Below are positions 1 to 9,413 of a DNA stretch of 64,000 bases, in pieces (within the stretch, counting starts at the first letter, position 1; each line of letters opens with the position of its first letter). Position numbers and translations under genes: made by a program. The notes under the pieces were generated by a model, which searched no databases, was not told where the DNA came from, and saw only the letters and a program-made list of their open reading frames with translations. The stretch is taken from contig WHVD01000080.1 of NCBI GenBank assembly GCA_015178975.1, forward strand, positions 62,001 to 126,000. The letters are read 5' to 3'. The stretch comes from Hysterangium stoloniferum. Taxonomy: Eukaryota; Basidiomycota; Agaricomycetes; Hysterangiales; Hysterangiaceae.

Positions 1-13
1 CAGTCCCAATCGT

Positions 14-1355
14 TCAAGCTATTGGACGACTTGTTGTAGGTGATGGATGGCGAGATTTGTCAGGACACTGCAAATCTTGACCTGAGGGTGATGGGCAACT
101 GAAGATGACTTTGACTGTGATCTTTTCTGCAGACACATTTGAAAAAGACGACTGTCTTTTTTTGGCGGTTGATCTGGCATGGCTCCCAGGACCCTCCAAA
201 AAGGGGGCTTTATCCATATGTGACAATTCAATATGCATCTTCTCGCATTCTCCGTGAAAGGGACCAGGGCTGGAGGGCGAGGGTGTTTGTGCTGGCTCAT
301 CAAACCTATGGAGCAATTCTGCCATCATCTCATTACGTCTCTCCAGGTTGTGTATCAGTTTTGCCCTGAGAGTACAGTAAGTGAAAGACACATTCAGGGA
401 TTTACGGTATATGGATTCCTCCAACATTTGAATGTACATGAAGTTCAAGTTAACCCTTGGCAAGATGCGATCCCCTCCAAGCAATACATGCAGAATCTGT
501 AGCAGATCATCATGTGCACAAAGCAAATTGGTGAGTAGAATGAACAGTTCCATTTTGATACCCACTATTCCCTTTTCTCGGAAGGATGTCACTTCATTTG
601 ACCACTCAGGGACTGACTTTGTCACCTCATCAAGACTTCCAGGCCAGGTGAATAAGTCATGTGCTGATATGATGCCATGATACCGACCTAGCCAGATGGC
701 TATTCTCGTAGGCATAGATGGGTACCTTGTCTTGTAATCCTTTGTGGCAGTGACAACCTTATCCCTTGAAACTCAAGAAGCATAGTAAGAGCCCCATTTC
801 ACATTAACAGGCTCCGAATAAAGTGGTTGGCCATGATGTCTAAGGATAACCTGTCTCGGTGGGAAGTCTAGGTGTGAGAAGTATGCTTTTACCACAGTTT
901 CATTATGGTAAAACACTCCTTTTATTTTATTTATATTTTACACATTTTATTCATATTTTTCTATTCTTTATATTCTTCGAATATTGCACTATTTCATTAG
1001 TTCGAAGCTTTGTGTATACTTGTGGGTGCACTCGGCACCAAATGAACCTCAGACACACTTTTACCCAAGCACCACCACTCGTAAGACATAAACTAGGTCT
1101 ACAGCGAGTGGTGATCAGGGTAATGTGTCAGCTACCACATAGGTAGCATTATCTGAGCTATCTAATACTTCAGACCTTGAACTATAGCAGTCGAGACCTC
1201 CACTCAAATCATCCTTCTTCCCATTCTACTCATTTCTTCATATATAGAACGGTCAGAACTTCTACCACTCTTCACACTAGGGTATCATTAGTGAAGGAGC
1301 AAGCATTTTGCCTTTCCAAGGGACTCAACTGCTTGAAGTTCGAGTTACCTTCCAT
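14..1355 (-). pseudogene. gypsy gag (GyB-type), interrupted by a solo LTR
   Basis: This is a minus-strand Ty3/gypsy gag starting at an ATG at 1355 (MEGNSNFKQ...). The frame reaches 1277, is cut by a solo LTR (873-1276), and resumes at 872. From 872 to 14 the translation aligns with the gag frames at 55609, 49868 and 47238. Shared landmarks are RQVIL, WLGRY, SIPEWS-NEV, HDDLLQILHVLLGG and YMYI-MLEES. One in-frame TGA lies before the ATG at 715, and the 3' half is divergent and stops at about 13. It belongs to the element whose 5' LTR is 1511-2782. The capsid-like region is recognised only by comparison with the other copies in this window. It is certainly not functional. Confidence 0.8.
873..1276 (+). 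mobile_element. solo LTR, GyA family, TSD CTAGG
   Basis: It starts TGTGAGAAGTATGC and ends CACTCTTCACA, matching the 474-bp LTR at 52852-53325 except for an internal deletion of about 70 bp. The 5-bp repeat CTAGG lies on both sides (868-872 and 1277-1281). This shows integrase-type insertion followed by LTR-LTR recombination. It splits the gag frame on the opposite strand. Confidence 0.9.
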
Positions 1356-1510
1356 TTAACCAGATTCACAATGCTCACCATGCGAGGAGTTCCAGACAGT
1401 GTTTGTGAAGTCACAAATGCTGACACTCTTGCAGCTGTGTAGTTGAAATTTGATAGTTAAATAAAATGTTTTTCTTCGTAGGGAAAAAGCAGTCCGGCCC
1501 AGATCACTAC

Positions 1511-2782
1511 TGTGAAGAGTGGTGGAAGTTCTAACCATTCTATATATGAAGAATATCGACTGTTTAGGTACAACATGACAATGTATTGACTATCTAAGTA
1601 TGAGAGGTATGGTGAAATACACTCAGGAAATATAGTCAGATGAGCTCTTACTATATTTCCTTTATTATTTCTGTTTTCTCTCTTTTATTATATCTATAAT
1701 TAGTTCGACGACCTATGTATGCGGTACATCGACTCTTGTGGGTGCACACACGCTAGACTTATGTATTCTAGTGCCCGTAGTTTAGAACTCAGACACTTTT
1801 TACACCGCAACCACAACTTACCCAGACACCTGTTAGTGTCCTGTAAGTTGTGATTGGTGTATCGTCTCGACCGTCACAGACGGGCTTTAGCTACTCACTC
1901 AATCTGAGTTTCGAACTGTACCAGTCGAAACTCAATCCTTATCTCAACCCGCGTGGACTACATCCACGCTACTCTATTATTTGACTCTTTAACTACTCTA
2001 CTTGCACTCGAGCAGTCATCCAGAATTGCACTTAACAGTCAATTCTACTTATTCATTCTAGCTATCTACCTTACTTTAGATAGCTACTTCTCTCTACCGT
2101 ATTGAACTAAGTAGTCAATACGCGTTCAGTCTGTATTAGACTTAGACAGTCAATACATCGTGGTATCGTACCTAAACGGTTGATATTCTTCGTATATAGA
2201 ATGGTTAGAACTTCTACCACTCTTCACACTAAGTCTAATACAGACCAAATGTGTATTGACTGTTTAGTTCAATACAGTTGAGTGAATTAGCTATCTAAAG
2301 TAGAATAGAGAGCTAAAACGAATAAAGGAGAATCGACTGTAAAGTATGATTCTGAATGACTGCTCAAGTGTTGAAGAGAATAACAAGAGAGTCAAATAAC
2401 AGAGTAGCGTGGATGTAGTCCATGCGGATTGAGATAATGGTTTGAGTTTCAACTAGTATAGTTTGAAGCTCGGATTGCGCTAGTAGTTAAAGCCCATCTG
2501 TGATGGTCAAGATGATACCCCAATCACAACTTACAGGACACTAACTGGGTGTCTGGGTAAGTTGTGGTTGCGGGGTAAAAAGTGTCTGAGTTCTAACTAC
2601 CAGTGCTAGAATACATAAGTCTGGTGCATATGCACCCACAAGAGTCAATGTACCGAATGCATAGGCTGTCGAACTAAATATATGTGTATGATAAAATAGA
2701 GAGAAAATAGAAATAATAATGGAATTATAGCGTGGGCTCTTCTGGACTATATTTCAGAGTGTATTTCGTAGTATCTCTCACA
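1511..2782 (-). mobile_element. 5' LTR, GyB family, minus strand, split by another LTR
   Basis: In minus orientation it starts TGTGAGAGATAC (at 2782) and ends CACTCTTCACA (at 1511). After removal of the nested solo LTR and one TSD copy, 637 bp remain, close to the 630 bp of the intact copy at 46532-47161. The primer-site-like sequence shared by this gypsy group (consensus TGGTGATCCGGGCC) follows directly, at about 1490-1510, and the gag leader comes after it. Confidence 0.88.
1599..2228 (+). mobile_element. solo LTR, GyB family, TSD CTAAG
   Basis: This 630-bp LTR sits in plus orientation inside the minus-strand LTR of the same family. Its first dinucleotide is mutated (TA for TG) and it ends CACTCTTCACA. 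CTAAG flanks it at 1594-1598 and 2229-2233. Together the two LTRs form a large imperfect inverted repeat. Confidence 0.9.
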
Positions 2783-3039
2783 CTTTCCGTTGTAATGTGC
2801 AATTTTCCTTTCTAACAGTTTCTCTTTTAAAACAATGGGCCTTGGAAATACTTTAGAGTTGTTGATGTGGGGGGGTTTGGGGGGCTCTGCCTCCCAACAA
2901 GCCGGAGCCTGCAGTGAAGTTGTGGGGCAGGTCACGAAGTGACTGCCCTGCAGTATAGCAAGGGTTCCCAGGCTTGCCATATAAGTTAATTTGCATCAGT
3001 GGGTCCATGGGCATTGTTGCTGAGTCATAAAATAGAAGC
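2783..3039. other. no gene recognised; host flank of the first nest
   Basis: The sequence is GC-rich, with a G7 tract near 2870 and a CTGCAG-rich stretch. Short ORFs on both strands show no recognisable domain. Confidence 0.4.
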
Positions 3040-3196
3040 ATCTGTGAGCGAAGCGAGCAGTATGTTCCCACGGTCTGATCTGTGAGTGAAGTGAGCCTTA
3101 GTTTTCCCACAGTCTGCATCTGCAAGTGAAGCAAGCAGCCTGTTTCCCACAGTGTGTATTTGTGAGTGAAGTGAGCCTTAGCTTTCCCATGCCCAC
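3040..3196. repeat. four imperfect tandem repeats of 38-40 bp
   Basis: Copies begin at 3040, 3078, 3118 and 3158. Each has the form ATYTGYRAGYGAAGYRAGC followed by a TTCCCA block. No function is evident. Confidence 0.85.
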
Positions 3197-3574
3197 AATG
3201 GCACACCAGTTACATGGGCATTGCTGTCATGTGCGTGATGCACCATTCATGCATATTCGTGATGTAATGTGCTCAGTCACACGATGTGCCGCTTCATTCA
3301 CATGCACTCAATCGCGTGATGTGCCGCCTCACTCATGTCACGCGACCAGGTGCATTATCTCACAAATGTGCGCACGTGAACACAATGTGCGGCACCTATT
3401 CGTGTGCGTGTAGGGGTGCGCAGGTGTTGCCAAATGCCCACCCAGCGCATTATGTGTGAGGGATCCATCACATCTGTCAGTCTGTGTTAGGGTGTTAAAA
3501 AAAATTACAAACAATTTCAGAAGAATTAAAATAAATACCAGAAAATATACTAAAATTATGGGAATGGAAGTCAA
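3197..3574. other. no gene recognised; CGTGATGTGCCGC-type short repeats
   Basis: The words GTGATGTGCCGC and CACGATGTGCCGC recur between 3220 and 3400, followed by AT-rich sequence. The small ORFs here look like chance frames. Confidence 0.4.
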
Positions 3575-3745
3575 TTAAATGAAATATCAGTAAACCTGTA
3601 AATCCAATCAAATTCCAGTAAACTCCAATTAACTTTTACTACATTCCACTGAATTCCAGTAAATTTCAGTAAATTCTAATTAAATCCAATCAAATTCCAA
3701 TAAATTCCAATTAAGCTCAAGTAATTCCAGTAAATTCAGTTAAAC
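3575..3745. repeat. degenerate AT-rich repeats of about 10-11 bp
   Basis: Many diverged copies of AATTCCAGTAA and AATTCCAATTAA run head to tail, with no coding potential. Confidence 0.7.
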
Positions 3746-3867
3746 AACATTGTTAAACTGTTCTATTCCTGACCATTCTGTTACATCCTTTGTGGACTGT
3801 TATTCTATCCTCATTGATATTTTGAAATGATTTTAAATGTACAGCACCCAATGTAATTACCAGAAGC

Positions 3868-4070
3868 TGTTAAAAGGATAGAATAGGAGGATTTGGGCAC
3901 ATAATAGTGACCCTAGTGGACAAATAGACCACCACTCGGACACAGACACAGACTGGTTACCAGAAGTAACCAAACTCAGACGACTGCATACTGGACAGAG
4001 TCACAGACATGGATAGGGACTATTATGGATACATGTGGGTGCTTAGGGTTCTAAACCACAAATTCCAACA
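3868..4070 (-). repeat. TRIM-1 3' LTR
   Basis: This 203-bp copy is nearly identical to 10516-10721 apart from a few substitutions and small gaps near the start. On the minus strand the short purine-rich tract GGTGGGAG precedes it and could act as polypurine tract. Confidence 0.88.
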
Positions 4071-4280
4071 CTCCCACCTGGTGAAAGAACCAAAAGAACA
4101 AAGCTCCCACCAAATATAACAATCCACCCATAGTCCAAAATATAAAATGCTCCTGTTAAGTGCCATGTCGGGAACTTATTCCGGAACTATCGGAAAGTCA
4201 CCAGGAAGTCAGGAACTATCAGATAGGGTCAGGATGTCGGCTTCAGCTTATGTGCTGCACCTCTATGCAAACGCTCAAAG

Positions 4281-4622
4281 TGTTAAAAGTGACCTGTGAC
4301 TTACTGTGACACGTGACACACACAAGTCTGAGGAAAGTTGTTACTATTCAGGTCACTAACTACAAGCTTATATATGTCAGTAGGCTTGTCAGCTGTCATA
4401 AGTGACAGCTGGTTGACAGCTGGTTGACAGCTGTCATAAGTGACAGCTGATTGACAGCTTGAATGGAAACTGACAGCTGATTGACAGCTGGAATACAAAG
4501 TGACAGCTGATTGACAGCTGTCATGGGAAATGAACTGGGAATACCCTGGAACATGCTGGAAGCTTCTAGAAGGTTCTAGAAGGTTCCAGAAGGTTTTGGA
4601 GACAGTGGAGGCAGTTTTAACA
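4281..4622 (-). repeat. Co1 3' LTR
   Basis: It carries the same TGACAGCTG array and heat-shock-element run (4559-4591) as the 5' LTR at 9096-9444. Mutual identity is about 99% outside one 7-bp indel. Confidence 0.93.
4559..4591. promoter_or_regulatory. seven-unit heat-shock-element-like array (3' LTR copy)
   Basis: GAA and TTC triplets alternate with 2-nt spacers seven times without a mismatch, followed by an imperfect eighth unit (TTT). This is the binding pattern of trimeric heat-shock factor. It is duplicated at 9381-9413. Confidence 0.7.
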
Positions 4623-4656
4623 GACCCCCCTGATCTCACATGTCTCCAAAGAAAAA

Positions 4657-4686
4657 GAAACAGAGAGAGAGAGAGAGAGAGAGAGA
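4657..4686. repeat. GA microsatellite in the Co1 3' region
   Basis: About 14 GA dinucleotides lie between the stop codon of the Co1 polyprotein and its 3' LTR. Confidence 0.9.
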
Positions 4687-4725
4687 CTTTGCTAAACTAC
4701 AGAGAGTAAGAAAGAAAACAAGAAA

Positions 4726-7700
4726 CTAAGTCCTTATACCCATTCCAGCACAACAAAATTGAACTTTTGGAGTGGATAGAGGTTTTGTTAGAATATCTGC
4801 AAGTTGTTCTGCAGTAGGAACATAGGAAGGAGTAATACACTTGGCATTTACAGCATCCCTAAGCCAATAGTAGCGCAGGTCAAGATGTTTCATCCTTCCA
4901 TGATGCTCAGGGTTCTTAGCCACACTGATGGCAGACTGGTTGTCAATGTGTAGAGTGGAGGGTTGATCAACTTGGTAGCCAAATTCACCTAGGATTTGCC
5001 GCATCCAGGCAATCTCCTTGCCAGCTTCTACAGCAGAGACAAATTCTGCTTCAGTTGTAGAAAGTGTGACAATACTTTGGAGTTTACTACTCCAGCCAAT
5101 AGCACCTCCAGCCATCATAGTTACATAACCACCAGTGGATCTTCCAGAATCAATACAATCACCATGAGCAGCATCAGTGTATGTGGTGAATAATTCAGAG
5201 CCACATTTACCAGAGTAATGCAACTTGTAATCCAGTGTACCTTTTAGGTATCTGAACAAGTGCTTCACTGCTGTCCAATGCTTTGGTCCAGGATTGCAAT
5301 TAAAACGTGCCAAGTAGGACACAGTATAAGCAATATCTGGACGAGTCATAGTAGCCAGGTATTGTAAAGACCCAACAGCACTGAGATAAGGAACACTACG
5401 CATGAAATCCACCTTTGCAGCATTCTCAGGACCCATTTCTTTGGAAAGAGATGTACCAGGTGTCATAGGTGTGAGAACTGGATGACAGTCAGACATGTTA
5501 TAACGCTCAAGCATGTTGAGAATAAATTGTCGCTGATCAAGAGTAAGGAGACGCTTAGAGCGATCTCTGCCAACTCCCACACCAAGTAAATAAACAGTGG
5601 ATCCAAGATCACGGCATTTGAAATGCAGGGACAATTGCTTGACAGCTTTGTCAATGGCAAGAGTGGACTTGGATGCAAATGTAATATCATCAATGTAAAT
5701 GGGTACAAAGATCTTCACCTCTCCATTTGAATAAATGTAAACAGAGGTATCAGATTCAATTCGTTTGAACTCCATTTCAGTAAGTGCACCATGTAATTTG
5801 ATGTTCCATTGACGAGATCCCTGCTTGAGACCATAAAGTGATTTCAAGAGTCTGAGAACCTTATTAGGACCTCCTTGATGGAAGCCTTCAGGTTGTCTCA
5901 TATAGATTGTCTCATCAAGGTCACCATGGGTGAAAGCAGCAGAAATGTCAACAGAGCGCAAGTCCATGTCTTCAATGGCAGCTAGGGCCAGAATCAAACG
6001 CAGAGTGGCAGGTCTAAAAGTAGGTGCAAACACTTCATTGTAGTCAATGCCAGGACGTTGTGAGTATCCTTTGGCAACAAGACGAGCTTTATAACGCTCA
6101 ATGGTGCCATCTGCATTGTGTTTGACTTTAAACACCCAACCCGAACCAATTGCCTTTGCACCAAGTGGGAGGTCAACAAGTTCCCATGTCTTGTTTTCTA
6201 CCAGTGTATTGTACTCTGCATTTATAGCCTCTTGCCATTTATCTGCATCATCACCTTTCATGGCCTGCTTGTAGTTTTGTGGATCAGCAGTTGAAGCTGT
6301 TCCAACAAACTGTACTTCCTCATAATCAATGTCTTCATCATCATCTTCAGCTAGAGCTGGAGCTGGTTGTACCTTCCACCATTCACCAGGTTGCTTTGGA
6401 ACACGCTGAGAGCGACGAAGCTGTGGTTCTGGTGCAGGTGGAGGAGGTAGTTGAATGGGTTCAGGAAGTGCAGGAATCTGAGCAGGAGGTGCAGGAATCT
6501 GAACAGGAGGTGCAGGAATATAAGCAGGAGGTGCAGGAATATGAGTAGGAGGGACAGAAATATCATTATCCCCCTCTACTTCTGGCACAAATAAAGGAAT
6601 GTCAGAGTTTGGTATATTTGGGAAAAGCCTAATATTAGGCATTGGTCCAGTAGTAGATAGACCAGGAAAGTGGCGTTCATCAAATACAGCCCGTTCAGAG
6701 ATGATAAACTTCTTTGTAACAGGGTTGTAGAATTGCCAACCTTTGTATCCCACAGGATAGCCTAGAAAGAGGCATTTCTCCATGTGTGACTGAAGTGACT
6801 TCCTTTTGTCCTTTTGAATGTAAACATAGGCAGTACACCCCCACACTCGCAAGTTGCTCACATCTGGTTTCTGCTTGTACCATTGCTCATAGGGTGTAGT
6901 TTTAGGCAATGGTGCAGTAGGTAGACGATTCCATACATAGACATAAGATGTCACAGCATGGTTCCAGAAAGAAGCAGGTATACGCGCCTCATGCATCATG
7001 GCAGTGACATGATCAGCCATAGTGCGATTGGCTCTTTCTACAACTCCATTCTGTTGAGGGCGATTGCGAGTAGTATGGCGGCGTACTATTCCACATTCAT
7101 CTGTAAACTTGATAAAGGCATTTGACATATACTCCCCCCCTTTGTCATCCTGCAGAGCTTTGACCTTGCAACCCAGAAGATTCTCAGCATAAGCTTTGTA
7201 TCTCCTGAATGCTTCAAATGCATCACTCTTCCGTTTCAAGAACAGAACAGCTCGCAACTTGGTGCAATCATCAATAAAGGTTATCCAGTAGTGATAACCC
7301 TCAGTTGTTTGCACAGGCAGTGGTCCATGTAGATCACTATGAATAAGTTCAAGTGGTGTCTGAGAATGACTTGGTGAGATAGGGAATGGATTGGCAGTCA
7401 TTTTGCCAGCAAGGCAAGGTTCACAGAAAGGATCAGGTTGTTCCTTTGAGTCAAGGTTTAAGCCAACCACCAATCCTTCTCTGATCATCTTCTGGACATT
7501 AGCATAGCTGTGATGTCCAAGACGGCGATGCCAGAGATTGATATCAAAGGGAAGAGTGGAGGTAGCACCAGCTTGCTCAATAATAGGTGCAGTGGCACCA
7601 TTTAGGATGCCTGCATTCTGTGCAGTAACTCTGGCTGTAAACAAAGTCTGGCCAGAGAGTTTGAAATGCATGGTTGTTCGATCAATGTGTATGAGTAGTC

Positions 7701-8880
7701 CTTTGTGTCTTGTGAGATAAAGACAAGACAATAGGTTACTGCACAGTTGTGGTACATGCAAAACTCTTGTAAGCTCCACAGATCGTGATTTCCTTCCATT
7801 TATAACTGGGTTGAATACCACAGAACCAACTCCTGCAGAGTAGATAACAGTATGATCTGCTAACTTGATTGGGACACATAATGGTGTGTAGTTACGCAGC
7901 CAATGACTATGAGGAGTCATATGACTACTAGCACCTGTATCAGCAAGCCAATCATAGTCAGAACCATTCTGCAGGGTGGAGAAATCGGATGAGGAGAAAG
8001 CAAGTGCATTTCCACTATATTCAACATTGTTCTGAGACATTGTCTTCTGAGGCCTATTTGGCTTCTTCTTCCCTTTAGCACGATTGGTAAGGACACTCTC
8101 CTGTGCTTCCTGCTGCTTCTTGATGAAGCGATGACACTTGTCCATAGTATGGTTGGTCATAGAGCAGAAAGTACATTTGAGAAATGCAGTGGATGCATTG
8201 CCCTTTACAGTAAGTGCAGATGCAACTGCAGGAGCTTGTGAAGCCCGATGACGGCGTTGTGACTCTTCTGTGACAAAAGCTTGTTGGATAGTAGCCTTGT
8301 CCAGCTTGTCCATCAGAAGGAGAGAAGAGGCAAAGTTGTCAAACTGCTCAGGAAGTGCCCTGATCATTGCCATTGATGCAAGTTCCTCATCAAGTTTGGC
8401 AAGATCAAAATTCAATGGGCGCAGATCCTGGATGGCACAGATGGCTAGATCCACCCGATTCATCAGAGTTTGCAAATTCTCATTCTCTTCCTTTCTGATG
8501 GAGAAGAGATCATCATACGCATTGAAGCGCATGCCAGGGCGCTTCTGCAAGTGTACATCACACAGACTGGTCCACATCTTGACCGGATCACCCTCAATCC
8601 CTTTAAGATGAATCTTTTGATCATCCTCAACACTCAAGTACATCCAACCTGCTGCTTTGTCTAACTTGAGAGCCCAAGCATCAAATGCAGTTTGCTGGGC
8701 CTCTGTGGGAGATGAGGATAGTGCAGGTGCAATGGAGGTAGCCTCAACAATGCGCCAGACACCCTGGGCACGAAGCCAAGCCTGCATCTCACCAGACCAG
8801 GTGTTGTAGTTATGAGAGTTGAGTTTAGGGAATTGGGGGATGGAAGATGACATTGTAGTATACACAGAGCAAACTTGCAA
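4726..8880 (-). CDS. Co1 Gag-Pol polyprotein (Ty1/copia)
   Basis: This 1384-residue frame encodes all copia functions. Methionine 10 (8853) is the likelier start because MSSSIPQFPKL is the usual beginning of this gag family. Domains in order: gag (about 20-215), zinc knuckle CX2CX4HX4C (236-249), aspartic protease D-T-G-A-S (314-318), GAG-pre-integrase and HHCC region (about 449-492), integrase with D516, D579 and E615 (35 residues between the last two), a proline-rich linker with repeated IPAPPA units (about 785-825), reverse transcriptase with YIDD (about 880-1120), and RNase H with TDAAHG and STTEAEF (about 1210-1350). No catalytic residue is missing and there is no stop. It is translated from an RNA starting in the LTR at 9096-9444. 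The product acts in cytoplasmic virus-like particles and, as integrase complex, in the nucleus. Confidence 0.95.
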   Translation of the reverse strand: MQVCSVYTTMSSSIPQFPKLNSHNYNTWSGEMQAWLRAQGVWRIVEATSIAPALSSSPTEAQQTAFDAWALKLDKAAGWMYLSVEDDQKIHLKGIEGDPVKMWTSLCDVHLQKRPGMRFNAYDDLFSIRKEENENLQTLMNRVDLAICAIQDLRPLNFDLAKLDEELASMAMIRALPEQFDNFASSLLLMDKLDKATIQQAFVTEESQRRHRASQAPAVASALTVKGNASTAFLKCTFCSMTNHTMDKCHRFIKKQQEAQESVLTNRAKGKKKPNRPQKTMSQNNVEYSGNALAFSSSDFSTLQNGSDYDWLADTGASSHMTPHSHWLRNYTPLCVPIKLADHTVIYSAGVGSVVFNPVINGRKSRSVELTRVLHVPQLCSNLLSCLYLTRHKGLLIHIDRTTMHFKLSGQTLFTARVTAQNAGILNGATAPIIEQAGATSTLPFDINLWHRRLGHHSYANVQKMIREGLVVGLNLDSKEQPDPFCEPCLAGKMTANPFPISPSHSQTPLELIHSDLHGPLPVQTTEGYHYWITFIDDCTKLRAVLFLKRKSDAFEAFRRYKAYAENLLGCKVKALQDDKGGEYMSNAFIKFTDECGIVRRHTTRNRPQQNGVVERANRTMADHVTAMMHEARIPASFWNHAVTSYVYVWNRLPTAPLPKTTPYEQWYKQKPDVSNLRVWGCTAYVYIQKDKRKSLQSHMEKCLFLGYPVGYKGWQFYNPVTKKFIISERAVFDERHFPGLSTTGPMPNIRLFPNIPNSDIPLFVPEVEGDNDISVPPTHIPAPPAYIPAPPVQIPAPPAQIPALPEPIQLPPPPAPEPQLRRSQRVPKQPGEWWKVQPAPALAEDDDEDIDYEEVQFVGTASTADPQNYKQAMKGDDADKWQEAINAEYNTLVENKTWELVDLPLGAKAIGSGWVFKVKHNADGTIERYKARLVAKGYSQRPGIDYNEVFAPTFRPATLRLILALAAIEDMDLRSVDISAAFTHGDLDETIYMRQPEGFHQGGPNKVLRLLKSLYGLKQGSRQWNIKLHGALTEMEFKRIESDTSVYIYSNGEVKIFVPIYIDDITFASKSTLAIDKAVKQLSLHFKCRDLGSTVYLLGVGVGRDRSKRLLTLDQRQFILNMLERYNMSDCHPVLTPMTPGTSLSKEMGPENAAKVDFMRSVPYLSAVGSLQYLATMTRPDIAYTVSYLARFNCNPGPKHWTAVKHLFRYLKGTLDYKLHYSGKCGSELFTTYTDAAHGDCIDSGRSTGGYVTMMAGGAIGWSSKLQSIVTLSTTEAEFVSAVEAGKEIAWMRQILGEFGYQVDQPSTLHIDNQSAISVAKNPEHHGRMKHLDLRYYWLRDAVNAKCITPSYVPTAEQLADILTKPLSTPKVQFCCAGMGIRT

Positions 8881-9083
8881 AGAAGTTCAGAAAAAAGGTA
8901 TTTAACTCGAGGTCCAGACGGTAGTCTCGAGGGAAACTCAGCCTTAGTGGCGTACAAGTTCCTCCCTACTAGCAACAGCAATAAGGCTGGGCCTGGCAGG
9001 GGAATATAAAAGTATAGGCTGAAACTTACTCAAAAGAAGCGAGTTTGCAAAATGTTATACTGTACTAGAGCGCTTAGAGCGTG

Positions 9084-9095
9084 GGGCCCATAACC
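9084..9095 (-). promoter_or_regulatory. Co1 primer binding site, initiator tRNA-Met anticodon arm
   Basis: On the minus strand GGTTATGGGCCC directly follows the 5' LTR. It is complementary to the GGGCCCATAACC anticodon arm of fungal initiator tRNA-Met. Weaker similarity to the D arm continues outward to about 9065. Drosophila copia and yeast Ty5 also prime from this internal tRNA position. The same motif follows the LTRs of TRIM-1 and Co3. Confidence 0.8.
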
Positions 9096-9182
9096 TGTTA
9101 AAAGTGACCTGTGACTTACTGTGACATGTGACACACACAAGTCTGAGGAAAGTTGTTACTATTCAGGTCACTAACTACAAGC

Positions 9183-9189
9183 TTATATA
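9183..9189 (-). promoter_or_regulatory. candidate TATA box of Co1
   Basis: TATATAA on the minus strand lies downstream of the CAGCTG array and about 90 bp before the LTR end. It is the best TATA match in this LTR. Confidence 0.55.
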
Positions 9190-9206
9190 TGTTATACATC
9201 AGTAGG

Positions 9207-9350
9207 CTTGTCAGCTGTCATAAGTGACAGCTGGTTGACAGCTGGTTGACAGCTGTCATAAGTGACAGCTGATTGACAGCTTGAATAGAAACTGACAGCT
9301 GATTGACAGCTGGAATACAAAGTGACAGCTGATTGACAGCTGTCATGGGA
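9207..9350. repeat. TGACAGCTG (CAGCTG) array in the Co1 LTR
   Basis: About eight copies of GACAGCTG lie in both orientations, several forming the palindrome CAGCTGTCATAAGTGACAGC. CAGCTG is an E-box-type hexamer, so these are candidate enhancer sites. The array is duplicated at 4386-4530. Confidence 0.8.
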
Positions 9351-9380
9351 AATGAACTGGGAATACCCTGGAACATGCTG

Positions 9381-9413
9381 GAAGCTTCTAGAAGGTTCTA
9401 GAAGGTTCCAGAA
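9381..9413. promoter_or_regulatory. seven-unit heat-shock-element-like array (5' LTR copy)
   Basis: Seven perfect alternating GAA/TTC units, spaced by 2 nt, lie 32-64 bp inside the 5' LTR, upstream of the TATA box. A functional HSE usually needs three units, so this one is unusually long. Confidence 0.72.

Noticed and set aside
4301..4639. 112-codon minus-strand frame
   Set aside because: It lies across the Co1 LTR and merely translates the CAGCTG repeats and HSE run.
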